DNA of 64,000 nt from Sciurus carolinensis. Its lineage: Eukaryota > Chordata > Mammalia > Rodentia > Sciuridae. The position numbers and the translations under genes were made by a program. Under the pieces are notes generated by a model. The model saw nothing but the letters and a program-made list of their open reading frames with translations. It ran no database searches and was not told the origin of the DNA. Location: positions 40,699,056-40,763,055 of the forward strand of contig NC_062219.1 in NCBI RefSeq assembly GCF_902686445.1, written 5' to 3'. This document shows positions 1 to 11,344 of this stretch, one piece after another (the stretch's first letter is position 1; the number at the start of each line of letters is the position of its first letter).

Positions 1-1854
1 AGTTTTTACCTACAAGATCCATTCTATGGAAGGCTTGCGATCTCAAGCTAAAATTAGAGGAAGTGTTCTCAGGATGCACACTTCATATATACTTCAAAAA
101 AGTACCTTTGCCTTCAGATGATGCAAGCAGTATACTCACAACCTAAGGCACATATTAATTTTTCTAGTACATTATATCTATGCTAATGGAAAAATGAAAA
201 AGCCATGAAGTATGAGTTTTCCGCACTTGCTTTCAATTTATTAAAGAGTTTGTCTCTTAAAAAAACTTAACAGAGTTGCAAAGACTGTCTTCAGAGAAAG
301 GTTCTAAGAAGACTAATAAAAATGACAGACTTGAAAGTAAAAGTAAAAATAAAAGCTCCACATGTTCTAATTTATGGCAGGGGTTCAGTCCTCACACACA
401 GCAGGATATCAAGCCTTCTCTTGTTCAGCAACTTTACAAATTTAAAAAGTTTTATAGAGGACTGACCTATGTCACCTATATCATGTCTCAAGTTCAGAGC
501 CCTTAGATGATCAGGGTTAGTAATTTAAAGTTCTCTTTAGGTAGACACATTCATACATAGATACAGAAATAAAAGAAAGAGGATAGACAGACACAGACAG
601 ACAGAGATGTATACACAGGTATTTATCTAAATTTCAATGCTCATCCTTCCTGACAAGGTTAGCATCTAAATATGTTGTGAAGGACATAAACTCTTCTTCG
701 GAATCTCCAGTCTTTGTATTCATATTTTCTTTTATTATCTTCTCCATTCTGCAACCTACACTCTCGTTCCCCCTCAAGTTTACTAATGTTAATTCAGAAC
801 ACCCAGTGGTACCCACTTCTAATTCTTCCATGGTACCATTCCCATGTCAAAACACAAGTGCCCAAGGCATGTTCTCCTTGTTTGGCATTTATCTTTTCAA
901 TTCTCAGTAGCAAAATTTTCTAGAGGTGCATACATATGATCCACACCCCTGTGCCATGTCGTTCCTTGTATTAAAAGATCTTTGGGAAATTAAATCTCAA
1001 TCAATGAATAAATACATACTAGTGCAGTAGAGTCCTAAAATGTTCTCAGAAAACAGAAGGTCATCAAAACATCAATACTACTATGCAGAAAATATGGGTT
1101 GAAGATCAGTAGGTTGGAGATTAGTAGGTTAAACTACATCAAAGTAGTTTTTGTCTTTCTAGAATTTTTACTATGCTAAATGTGTACTGTTAATCTCCAA
1201 GATAAGAGATCAAATTGAAATGGTTCCCAATCAAAACTAATTGTGGAATTTGGCTTAGAGTATACCTTGGAATAAGTGCTTTATGCAGTGTATGAGCTCC
1301 TGGGTAATGCTGGAGAAATGAGACTTTCAAACCATGTTGAGTCAGGTCAGCCTGTCATAGCCCCTCAAATCAAGCCATGTGAACTTCTCCCCACGCTCCA
1401 GGTCATAAGAAACAGCAAGGTTATAAAGAAGAGGAAAAGAGTCAGTCCTGTGTGAAGCAGTACGTGGCATCAGGCATTCAGGAATAGGCAAGATGCAGGC
1501 ATTGTGTGGTCAAGTGAGTGTGTTTGCAGGGAACTGAGTGGGTGTTGCAGGGCAGTAGGAAGACAAAAGGCACATTAAAATGGCATCCAGGAAATGGAGC
1601 AAGACATGGGGTTTGAAAAATAACTAAGGCAAACTAGTCAAGAGACATGAGAACAAATGTTGGCACATTACCTACAAGAGGAATGCATTTTCCTGGGAGA
1701 GCTGCTGCCAAAGAGCTTGGTGTATGTCAACTTTTTTGCATTAAAGGCAAGTTTCTGCATTTTGCAAGAGTTTAAACCTTACCCATTGCCTCATCCAGAT
1801 ATGAGTCACCTTCAAATATATGTCTTCTAACCTGAACTGGATGCTTTTTTGAGA
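1..1854. other. Unrecognised sequence, no gene seen
   Basis: AT-rich DNA with no recognised repeat family and no credible exon. The only local structure is a short GACA-type simple repeat near 584-606. Overlapping open frames of 65-77 codons on both strands at 634-923 have no recognisable domain, and their overlap in several frames suggests chance openness. Confidence 0.6.
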
Positions 1855-1855
1855 A

Positions 1856-2008
1856 GCAGTGATTCTCATACCTTAGAATACATATGAATCACTTGGAGAA
1901 CTACTTAAAATGCAGTCACAGGCTGCCACATCACCACAGCTTTTGATTTTGTAAGTTTGCTGTGGGGGGGTTGCGGTTTGGGAATCTTACAGAGGTACCA
2001 CTGCTTAA
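1856..2008 (+). mobile_element. MER5-type hAT-Charlie DNA transposon fragment
   Basis: The segment opens with a CAGTGATTCTCA-like end, then a 'gaatcacttggagaa' core, and closes with 'taccactgctt'. This is the layout of the short non-autonomous MER5 family, whose ends are inverted copies of CAGTGGTTCTCA. It is diverged, as expected for an ancient mammalian hAT remnant, and has no coding capacity. A second copy lies at 54347-54500. Confidence 0.75.
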
Positions 2009-2367
2009 AACTAACCAACAGAGACAGAACACAGAAAAATTAGAAAGGATAATCAATTTCCTCCTAGATTAGAGCAATTTCATGAGCTCTACAGCTGAGT
2101 TTTTAAGGAAGAAATCTGACTTTTCCAAGACCCTATTCTCATCTCTTATTCATATCACAAGGTGTCTCTGCTCTTTCTACCTCTGCCCTGGGATCTTAAG
2201 CTAGTGCAGACAACAAAGCTGTAGCTTAGGGCATGAAAGTTTGTGACAGAGGAAGCCTACCTTTGTATCACCACACTAACACTTACTAGTGTGAAACACC
2301 TGCCAAATTACAAAACCCTCAATCGTTGCTTCTGTAAATTGGGTATGACTCTGACAGAATTTAACCT

Positions 2368-2746
2368 GGGGGGCTGAATATCTATCTCCCATAAAGTCAC
2401 ATGTTTGAGTTACCTTCAGTGTGGTCATTTTTAGAGATGTGGCTTCTAAAAGAAGTAAGCAAGGTTAAAATGAGGTCATAAAGGTTTGGCCCTGACCCTT
2501 TAGGAACGCTGTCCCATATAGGCAGAAACACTGGAAAGCTTGTTATAATCATTGGCACAAAGAGGAAAGCCTGTAAGCACACCACAGGAAGGCAGCCATC
2601 TGAAGCAGGAGGGCCCTTGTCACAGCTCACTTGCCGGCAAACTAATCTTGAACTTCCAACCTGCTGAACGCTGAGAAAAAGACTTTACAGTGGTTGAAGT
2701 GACTCCGTCGGTGGCATTTTGCTATGGCAGCCTGAGCAACCTCACA
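2368..2746 (+). mobile_element. MLT1-type MaLR solo LTR
   Basis: Hallmarks appear in the right order: a 5' part with 'ctgaatatctatctccc', 'gttaaaatgaggtcataaagg' near the middle, then 'ggcagccatctgaagc', 'cttgaacttccaacctgc' and a 3' end 'ttgctatggcagcctgagcaa'. These are conserved blocks of MLT1 LTRs (ERVL-MaLR). There is no internal region, so this is a diverged solo LTR. The 77-codon frame on its minus strand is a by-product of the repeat. Confidence 0.8.
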
Positions 2747-5680
2747 CAGAGGATTACTGTAGGATGAAACAAGGTAACATATGTAGAGCCATTTATTAAG
2801 GCTCAAGGCCCACGGTAAATATTAAGTATTGACAAATACTGTATGTCTTACAAAGTCTTTACTTTGGAGCTGGAAAAACATGATATTAATTGTATTTACT
2901 GAAGATTAATCTATGATTATGCAAAAATTCAATTATAGAAGTGAAATAACACTACACTTTTTTTTTTTTTCGGTAGCACTAAACACTTGTGAAAGAACAG
3001 AGCATTCCTTGAATTATTTCCAATATAGCCAGTAGAAATATTAGAATCTAGTTAGGCAAAACTTTGAAGCAAATCTTAGGCTACAAATAACATTTGTATG
3101 AGAAAGGTGAAACAAGTTCTTAAGAGATCATATTTAATCAGACGATATATTTAATTAACATATTCTTAATGGATGACTCCACACTTTCAAAATGAATACC
3201 AAAGAGTAGTAACCTACACAAGCCATCTATATAATGAAGACTACAGTGTTTTTGCTAGTAGGAGGTGTCTAATTACTTTTAAATACCATAAAGCATTTTG
3301 TAACCATCGTTTATATCATAATAGACCAGAGAATGGGAGTATACTAACAACAGGAGAGGTGAGTCATGACCTAATGTAATCTCTGAGTAGAGCTCTCCAG
3401 AGGAAAACGAGCGCATCTAGCTTCCTTTGAGTTTATTTTCTAATATCTACAGAACTTGTGCTCTCTGATCATTTCTAATTTAATGGCTGGTTTTAAGATC
3501 TATTAACATTCACATTTTCTTGGTTTTAATCAATCCCTACAATGTATCCCATTGTCGATTCCCTTTGGCATATTAGTAAGTTATGTTAGATGACATTGTG
3601 AGTATTTTAACTTGACTGGACACACGAGGCTCTCTCAAATGCAACCTTTGCAACATCATTTTCATCAAATTAACCATCATAACTGAAAATGGACCCAGGC
3701 ATATTAGGTGGGATGATACTGAATTGGTAACATCAGAAGCCTTATCTAGGTTTGACATGTCTTGGCATGTCTAGGAACCTCAGATGTACTACCAATAAGA
3801 CTGGCATCACTATAATAATTAGAATTACACAAAAGTATGGTATTTAATGAATTCTTTAATAGATTTTACTAGACAGAACATGCAAAAGTCAAAACAATAT
3901 TAATTAAAAGAGATCAATTTGAATGTAATACCTTGACAAAAACAAGAATACAACCTATTTAAAGTAAAACAAATAAATAAACATTTTAAACATAAAACAT
4001 GGCTTAGAAATCTGCTAATAACTCAAACTGAAATGTTCAGGATTGAACAGTATAATTTACTAATGTGTCTTAAACTATATTACTGCATACATCCAAATTA
4101 TAAAATACACAAAACACAAATTATTACACATTATGAAACACATAAATGGCAGCACCAGACTTTTGATACATGGTAATATTATATATTAAAGATTAATTTA
4201 TGTTGTCAGTCTTTATTTCTTTCAAGAATATCTTTCAAACTGGAAAAAGATTAGTCACTTCAGTAACAAAATGTCTTTTAATTATTTTAATTATAATTAT
4301 TAGAGGTAAACCATGGGAGTTTTTTACTGAGCATTAAAAGCATCTCCCTGACCTTTGGTGAAAGATTTCATGAGCTCTAATGATTCTAGACCATCCAGAA
4401 GATAAAGAATAAGGGTAATCTTAAGCATTTAATTTATTATTACATAACTTGGATTATAGACTTTTACCCTAAACACAGGGCGAATTCAGTGAAAAATGTC
4501 TGCAAAATATCTGTTTGATAACCCATTAGGAAAAATGTGTCTTTTTCAGGGCAAAAGGGGTAGATATTTCTATCTGGCTCTTATACAGCATTACAGATAT
4601 AACATAGAACTTATAACTGTAAACTATAATCACATATTCCAAATAGGGGCTTGACCTTTGCATTTCAAAAGCTTCACCTCTAAATTTGTATATCTTTAAA
4701 AATGGCACACCATGGACAGAATCCGAAGGGCTTGAAAGAGTTTATGGTTTTAAAAGCATATACCACATACCTTGTTATAAGTTAGATGTTCTGAAAATAC
4801 ATACATAATTGAACATACATCTGAAAAATGAGAATATTGCAACCTACACAGCCTGATAAATATTTGAGCTGAATATGAACATTATTAAAATGGTCAGTTC
4901 ACTGAATTTGTCCTCTGTCATCTACTGATACAACTACTCTTTTGTTGTAAGAAAGAGCTGAAAAGTACAAGTAAGAATTTTATTCTTATTCTTATGCTTT
5001 ATTCTGAGGTAGAAAAAAAGCCTCATACTAGAAGCTAATTTATATTCATTATGAACTTTTTTTTAGGCAAGTTGAAACTTTAAGTATTGCCCTCAATATA
5101 AATAATTGTTAATGAAGTAAATAAATGTGCTATCCTAAAATACATAAAAATTTAGACTATTAAAGGTAAAGTCAGTTTTAATTAGTGGAAAGGAATAAAA
5201 ATATAATATTTTTTAAAATTTATAAATCATTCTCAAGTGTATTATAAAATCAAATCAGTGACTAAAAGTAGCTGCTTGACACACTCAAGTAATTAAACCT
5301 TACAAACACTGCTTTATGGTTTACACTCCACCCCCACTTACCTGCTTTCTCTTTGCAACAAGCAAATATCTAGAGTAATATTTAGAGTAAGCAGAATAGG
5401 AAACAGATTCAATAAGATAATTAATTGCTCAGCTTCACAGGGTTAGGAAGCAGCAGTGCCCAACCAAACATATAAGGTATCTGACTCATAAATGATAAGA
5501 TAGATTTTTAATTAAAAGCATTTCCAAGCCACATATTATTAAACTCCTCAAAGGCTATTTAAAAATTAAGAATTACTATAGTCACTTTATTCTTCATGGT
5601 AAACTTTTCTTTACTTCATCTCAGCCTAGATTTGGTCTAACCCATTCCATTGTGGCAAATATTAATTTTTTAAACAAGTA
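2747..5680. other. Unrecognised AT-rich sequence, no gene seen
   Basis: About 2.9 kb with no repeat I can name and no plausible exon. It holds a short T run at 2959-2971 and AT-rich stretches. Part of it (about 4250-4500) reads as single-copy sequence with TAATTA-rich blocks, but nothing here shows function. Confidence 0.55.
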
Positions 5681-5689
5681 ACCATCAAA

Positions 5690-6400
5690 TACTTATTCTA
5701 TACCAGTTGATGTGCAAATGGCTAGATATACTGTAGTAAGTAGACAGAAAGAATCTCAAACCTTATGAAGCTCATTGTGGTCTAAAACATACTCTGCTTG
5801 AATTAATAAAGGATGACTCAAATTTCCTCTAGAACACATAAAAAGGCCCTAGATTAGGCCTGGGTGGTCAAAGATGGCCATGTTTGAGGTGACAATTATG
5901 TGTGAAATGAAGGAGAAGCCAAGAAGCTAGGCAGGGTGAAAAGAACACCCTAGGCAGGAGAAACAATTGCATGTTCAAAGGCCCTGAAGAGGAGAAAGCG
6001 GGGGGTCTATCTTCAAAGAACCAAATGCAGGACAATGTAGTCAATGGGCAGAGACTCAGCACAGTTTAGACTCAGAGGGTGAAAGGACTGATCATGTACA
6101 GCCTTGTAACCTATCTTAAGGACATTAGTCTTTTCCTGTGGAGTAGTCTCAGATCCATTTCAAGTAGGTGGGTGTGGGAAGTTCTGAACTGCTCCTCATA
6201 AGACATTCCTGGTTCCAGGAGGAGAAGAGAGACAGCAAGTCATAAGCTAAACCCAAGGAGGGATGATATTAACATTGTCAAGGATAGCAATGGTGGAGAT
6301 AGAGAACAGATTCAAAACAGGTTTAGGAAGTCAATCAAGAAGACTTAGTGATAGGTTACACATAGTGGGTGAGGAAAGAGTCAGGATAGTGAGATTTTAC
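5690..6400 (+). repeat. Probable ancient interspersed repeat, family not named
   Basis: The block around 5900-6130 has a wording common in mammalian genomes: 'gttcaaaggccctgaagagg', 'tgatcatgtacagccttgtaa', then 'aaggacattagtcttttcctg'. I recognise the pattern but cannot name the family. Similar wording recurs at about 15640-16420 and 49000-49600. It ends near an A run at 6414-6428. No coding capacity. Confidence 0.45.
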
Positions 6401-6429
6401 TTAATTAGTAAAGAAAAAAAAAAAAAAAC

Positions 6430-7890
6430 ACCAACTAGAATGTATTCATAGGACATCTGTATTCACAAAAGTTAATTGATGATTCAGGTTAATTACTTTT
6501 CTCCACACGTTGAATTTCTGACATAGTTTCCATAAGCATAATTCCACAACACAACAATGGCAGAGGCTGTCATACCAAAATGAATTGCTAACATATGCAA
6601 TTAAAATAAATGTCTATGAGATGTAACTGTCAAAATAGTAATTACGACTTAGTGAGCTAGAAGCAGTTTGAAAACTTCTTTGAAATTAAATTCCTGTCCT
6701 CTCTATAGACTCAGCACATTCCAAACCAAGGTATTATTTTTTTCCTTAAGAGTGGGGGAAAAAAAGGCTAAACAAATTTCTTTTTACTGCATATTCAACA
6801 TGATTCAGATAAACAGTATATAACTGGGGACTTCTTTGAGTAGTTGAATGATTTACACATCATGCTCATTTCAATTTTGAAAAATAATGAAGAATAAACC
6901 ACTTCCAATTTTTAAAATTACAATCCTATATTACATTCATTACATGTAAACACATTTTGTAAGGTAAGAGCACCTCACCAAACCCCAAGCTAGAATTTGG
7001 AATATGTGTATTAAACAGAATCCAGTAAGCAACCTATGATGTGGCAAAGTATAGAAATAGAATAGGATAACACAACGCAATCAAGAGTCCCAGGTGTATT
7101 TCTCTGTTTGGATGTGTTAGCAAGAGATAAAGTGCCTTCTTAGGTAAATAATCAGAGTATTCTGTAAAAATACTACTCGAGAAGAAATATTTTCTGTATG
7201 ATTCTGGCAAACTTAAGGAGCAATCATATTTCACCAATTCTGAGACCCAGATTTCATTAGTAATAGTCATAGTCATAGCATTTTATATTTTAACATCTTT
7301 GAAATCCTGATGCCTCTGCAATAGATACTATCTCACAAAGTATGGGAAAACAAAGGAGTTGACACAAAGTTGCTGTACCTGCTCTTGATCATAGTTAATC
7401 AAACTGTCTTCCTCCTGGCTATGCCAGGAGCATTGTTGGTACAACCTGTGCTGAGTTTACTGGCTGTTTAAAATTTATTCTCATCACTGAAATAAAAACT
7501 ATTGCTTAAACCCAAAGGTCTGGTAAAAAAGGATAGGACCTAAGTTTGGTCTTGGTAAAATCATCTTCATTGGAGAAATCATCACCACTAGTAATATTTA
7601 TGAAACAAACAGGTGGAATCCATGATTACATGAAGTTGTTATATTTTGTTACTGATAAAAAGAATTGACTGCCATGACATTCATTGTAAATGAAGGAAGG
7701 AAAAACTTGCCTAATCCTTCAGAATGGCTGAAAAAAAAATGTTTCAAAGCAATAAGGGAGATGGACAGATGTGATGGTTCATGCATTGGGTGGTGACCCT
7801 GTTAGTAATGAAACGGTCATAATTTGAAGATTTTTTTCTTTCTTAGTGATATGTAAAATAATGGTATATCTTAAAATTAATGTTACATTA
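6430..7890. other. Unrecognised sequence, no gene seen
   Basis: AT-rich DNA without a repeat I can name. An 80-codon minus-strand frame at 7034-7276 has no recognisable motif, no splice context and a composition like its surroundings, so I do not call it a gene. Confidence 0.55.
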
Positions 7891-7894
7891 GATC

Positions 7895-8060
7895 TAGGGT
7901 AATAAGGTTATGCAAGAGCCATGAAATGACAGATGGAATATGAAGGTTCTATTCCCTGATCTTTAAATAATAATCTCGGAAACCATGAGTCAGTCTGTTA
8001 ACCTATTTGGATTCCGATTTCGTCATTTGTAAAATGGAAATGGTGTGCTAGATTATTACT
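7895..8060 (+). repeat. MIR SINE fragment
   Basis: The sequence 'gtcagtctgttaacctatttgg' followed by 'cgtcatttgtaaaatggaaa' matches the conserved core of the ancient tRNA-derived MIR SINE (consensus wording 'cacttaacctctctgagcctcagtttcctcatctgtaaaatggg'-like). It is diverged, with no target duplication visible. Confidence 0.75.
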
Positions 8061-8416
8061 AAGGAACTAGTTCTATGATATTATGATAGACTGATTATTG
8101 CTATGGAAGATTAGCTTGAACAGAGCTATATTAAATTGATAGATTATATATTTTCTTAATTTTAAATACTTGCAATAAATTTATCTTAAAGTATACAAAG
8201 AAGAAATCTTGGTTCATTACGTTTGAATTCATTCCAAACCCCAATAACCATAAAAGTAATTACAAATTTTTCTATAAATTTTGTATTTAAGATTTTAGAA
8301 GCAAGACAGGAAAAAAACTGTACTAATAGTGGAAAGGAGCAAGTAGTAAGTGAAATCTAGGTAAATGCAGATTTGCTCAAATATTTTACACCCTTTAAGC
8401 TATTTAGAAACCACCA
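8061..8416. other. Unrecognised sequence, no gene seen
   Basis: AT-rich gap between the MIR and the L1, with nothing recognisable. Confidence 0.55.
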
Positions 8417-9525
8417 TTTTTTTAATTGGTTCATTTTATTTATATATGACAGAAGTCATATTTTATATAATTTTACAAGTATGGAATATATATTGTATTC
8501 TAGTTAGGATCCATTCTTATGGATGTACATGATGGTGGAAGTCATTATGGTGTATTCATATAAGTACATAGGAAAATTCTTTCAGATTCATTCCATAGCC
8601 TTTCCTTTTCCTATCACCCTCCCTTCCTTTTATTCCTCTTTATCTAATCTACTAAGTATACATTCTTCCCTTCTCTCCCCTTATTGTGGGTTAGCTTCCA
8701 CATGTCAGCAAAAATATTTGACCTTTGAGTTTTGGTAACTAGCTTATTTCACTTAGATGACAATTTCCAGTTCCATCCATTTGCTTGCAAAGGTCATAAA
8801 GTCATTCTTCTTTATGGCTGAGTAATACTCCATTGTGTATATATACCACAATTTCTTTATCCATTTATCTGTTGAAAGGCATCTAGGTTGGTTCCATAGC
8901 TTAGCTACTGTGAATTGAGCTGCTATGAACATTGATGTGGGCGCATCAAGGTAGTATGCTAATTTTGGATAAAAAAGTGAGATAGCTGGGTCAAATGGGT
9001 GGTTCCATTCCTAATTTTTTGAGGAACCTCCATACTGCTTTCCAGAATGATTGCACCAATTTGCAGTCCCACCAGCAATGTACGAGTATACCTTTTTCCA
9101 CACATTCTTGCCAACATTTATTGCTACTAGTATTCTTGATAATTGCCATTTTGACTGGAGTGAGATGAAATCTCAGTGTAGTTTAATTTGCATTTCTCCT
9201 AATTGCTAGAGATGCTGATCCTTTTTTCATATATTTGTTGACTGTATTTCTTCTTCTGAGAAATGTCTGTTCAGTACCTTTGCCCATTTACTGACTGGGT
9301 TATTTGATGTTTTGGTGTTATGTTTTTTTGAGTCCTTTATACATTCTGGAAATTAATGCTCTGAGATGCAGGTGGTAAAGATTTTGTCCTATTCTGTACT
9401 CTCTTCACATTCTTGACTGCTTCCTTTGCTGTGAAGAAACCTTTCAGTTTGATGCCATACAATTTATTGATTATTGATTTTACCTCTTGTGCTTTAGGCC
9501 CAGAATAATCAAAGAAATCCTTAGT
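8417..9525 (-). mobile_element. L1 LINE 3' part (3'UTR and end of ORF2), main block of a 5'-inverted insertion
   Basis: A short T run at 8417-8423 marks the A-tail on the minus strand. Next, on the minus strand, come the 3'UTR with its purine-rich tract (about 8590-8690) and the C-terminal ORF2 region. The minus-strand translation carries '[20 protein letters not shown]' near 9000-9080 and 'INKLYGIKLKGFFTAKEAV' near 9410-9470, matching the known ORF2 C-terminus. Stops and frameshifts break the frame, so it is dead. The adjoining upstream ORF2 segment lies in the opposite orientation at 9526-9890, so together they form one twin-primed insertion. Confidence 0.9.
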
Positions 9526-9890
9526 AAGAGAAGCCAAGGAGGAAGTTTCATAATTCCAGACCTTAAATTATACTACAAGAGCTATAGTAACAAAAACAGC
9601 ATGGTATTAGCACCAAAACAGGCAAAAAAGTCCAATGGAAGACATAAAGACAAACCCACAAAAATATAGTTACCTCATATTTGATAAAAGTGCCAAAAAA
9701 CATACATTGGAAAAAAAGATAGCTTCTTCAACAAATGGTGCTGAGAAAACCTGGAAATTCATATGCAGTAAAACAAAATTTAACCCCTATCTCTCACCCT
9801 GCACAAAACTCAACTCAGAGTGGATCAAAGACCTAGAAGTTAGACCAGAAACCCTGTGTCTGCTAGAAGAAAATGTAGGCCCAACACTCC
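9526..9890 (+). mobile_element. Inverted 5' segment of the same L1 (ORF2 fragment)
   Basis: The plus-strand reading gives 'FIIPDLKLYYKSYS', 'YLIFDKSAKKHTLEKK', 'FNPYLSPCTKLNSEWIKDL' and 'VRPETLCLLEENVG'. This is the ORF2 stretch immediately upstream of the piece encoded on the minus strand at 8417-9525. The sequences at the two outer ends of the joined blocks are nearly consecutive in ORF2, with at most a few codons missing, as expected from twin priming of one RNA. It ends abruptly at an LTR remnant near 9890. Confidence 0.88.
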
Positions 9891-10205
9891 AATTGCCTGT
9901 GCCCAAGGCGAGGCAGGACATCAGAGGGGGCAGAGGGTGGCAGAGGGAAGTTATTCCCCTCATGGCAACAAGGAAACACAGCAAGAGAGCAGAAGGAGCT
10001 GCAGAAAAGATGACCCCTTCCAAGGAGAGCCCCCAGTGACCCAAATCCTCGAACCACACCCCACCTGCCTACAGTTACCCAGTCTGTCCATTCAAAGTAG
10101 GATGGACCAATAAGTTTACAGCTCTCACAATCCAATCATTTCACCCCTGAATATTACTGCATTAACACAGGCGATTTAGGGAACATCTCATATCCAAACC
10201 ATAAA
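9891..10205 (-). mobile_element. Truncated MaLR-type LTR
   Basis: On the plus strand the block runs from 'ttgcctgtgcccaaggcgagg' through 'caatcatttcacccctga' to 'catctcatatccaaaccata'. The same order is seen in the antisense LTRs of the 27.8-30.0 kb element. The outer 80-100 bp (the TGTTTTAGTCA-like end) is missing on the left, where the inverted L1 segment abuts. Open frames of 85-134 codons in several frames across 9635-10135 straddle L1 and LTR and are not genes. Confidence 0.75.
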
Positions 10206-10700
10206 AACAACCAAGAGAAATTCTTCAGACTGTCATTTCTGAAATGTTAAAACAAGTATCTGTCAGATTGGTGGACATGTCACTAAATAATAAATAAGTC
10301 TATTTACTGAAGTACAGATCTCCCCAACTGCATACATCATATATAAACCATTTGAACCAAAGTATCCTATATTACATTTAAGATGTACCTGTGCATTGTG
10401 AGAAACCTTTAAGGCAAGCCTGAACATTGCAAGAGTATGAGCAGGTAACCAACAGGTAAGTCTACAGGTACTATGCTTATGATAATAGATGAGTGCTGTG
10501 CTTGAAACAGGCAGATAATAGACATGTGATCAGTTTAAAGATGAAGAGAGTGTATAGATAACAGGGCACTGAACCTTGATAACCTGTTGATATTCTTATA
10601 AACTTCCATTATGGACCAAATCTGTTAGGAAAAAGAAAAAGGTGTCAACATTCAGTTTCTTCATCAGACACATTTAGTTAATTGTTGTTTTTTCTTATTT
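10206..10700. other. Unrecognised sequence, no gene seen
   Basis: No recognisable repeat or exon. 10692-10700 is the left target duplication of the next SINE. Confidence 0.55.
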
Positions 10701-10911
10701 ATGTTTTATTTTTCTTGGTACCAGGGATTGAACTCAGGGGTGCTTAACCAACTAGTCACATCCCCAGACCTTTTTATTTTTTATTTTGAAACAGGGATCT
10801 TTGTTTTGGTTTGGGTCTTGCTCAATTGCTACACCTAGCTTTCAACTTGTGACTCTCCTGCCTCAGCCTCCTGAGCCGCTGGGATTACAGGTATGCAAAA
10901 CCATGACCAGC
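10701..10911 (-). mobile_element. B1-dID composite SINE
   Basis: In plus-strand order it shows the antisense ID half ('ggtaccagggattgaactcag', 'cacatccccag') and then the antisense 7SL-derived B1 half ('cctgcctcagcctcctgagc', 'gctgggattacaggtatg'). A 9-bp repeat 'ttcttattt' at 10692-10700 and 10912-10920 is the likely target-site duplication. The dimeric B1-ID arrangement is typical of squirrel-related rodents. Confidence 0.88.
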
Positions 10912-10920
10912 TTCTTATTT

Positions 10921-11138
10921 TCTTTACACAAAATTATACATAATGGATTGGAGTATATTCACACAATATAATGGTAAAAACCATCAGCTGACAATTTTCA
11001 ATGCAAGGGATTTAATCTCATTGAAAGATGTTAATAGGGTTTATTAACCAAGTTTGAAGCTAACTATGTAAATTAATTACTAAACTTTATCATATCCTCT
11101 GAGTATTCCCAATATCCAATATATCAAGATGATTAGAA
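10921..11138. other. Unrecognised spacer
   Basis: Short AT-rich gap between two composite SINEs of opposite orientation. Nothing recognised. Confidence 0.5.
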
Positions 11139-11344
11139 CTGGGTGCAGTGGCACACGCCTTAATCCTAGTGGCTCAGGAGGCTGAGGTAGGGGAATCATG
11201 AGTTTAAGCCAGTATCAGCAAAAGCAAGGTGCTAGCCAACTTAGTGAGACCCTGTTTCTAAATAAAATACAAAATAGGGCTGGGGATGTGGCTCAGGGGT
11301 CGAGTGCCCCTGAGTTCAATCCTGGGTACACCCCCCACAAAAAA
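11139..11344 (+). mobile_element. B1-dID composite SINE
   Basis: Sense copy. The B1 half starts 'gggtgcagtggcacacgcc' and contains 'ggctcaggaggctgaggtagg'. A 'gaccctgtttctaaataaaat' linker follows, then the ID half 'gggctggggatgtggctcag' with a B-box-like 'gagttcaatcc'. The tail is short and A-rich after a C run. I see no clean target duplication, so the copy is probably older than those at 45756 and 56843. Confidence 0.88.

Noticed and set aside
9635..10135. 134-codon plus-strand frame (the longest in the window) and overlapping frames
   Set aside because: It starts inside an inverted L1 ORF2 fragment and runs into an antisense LTR. Its first part is ORF2 text and the rest is LTR in a random frame.
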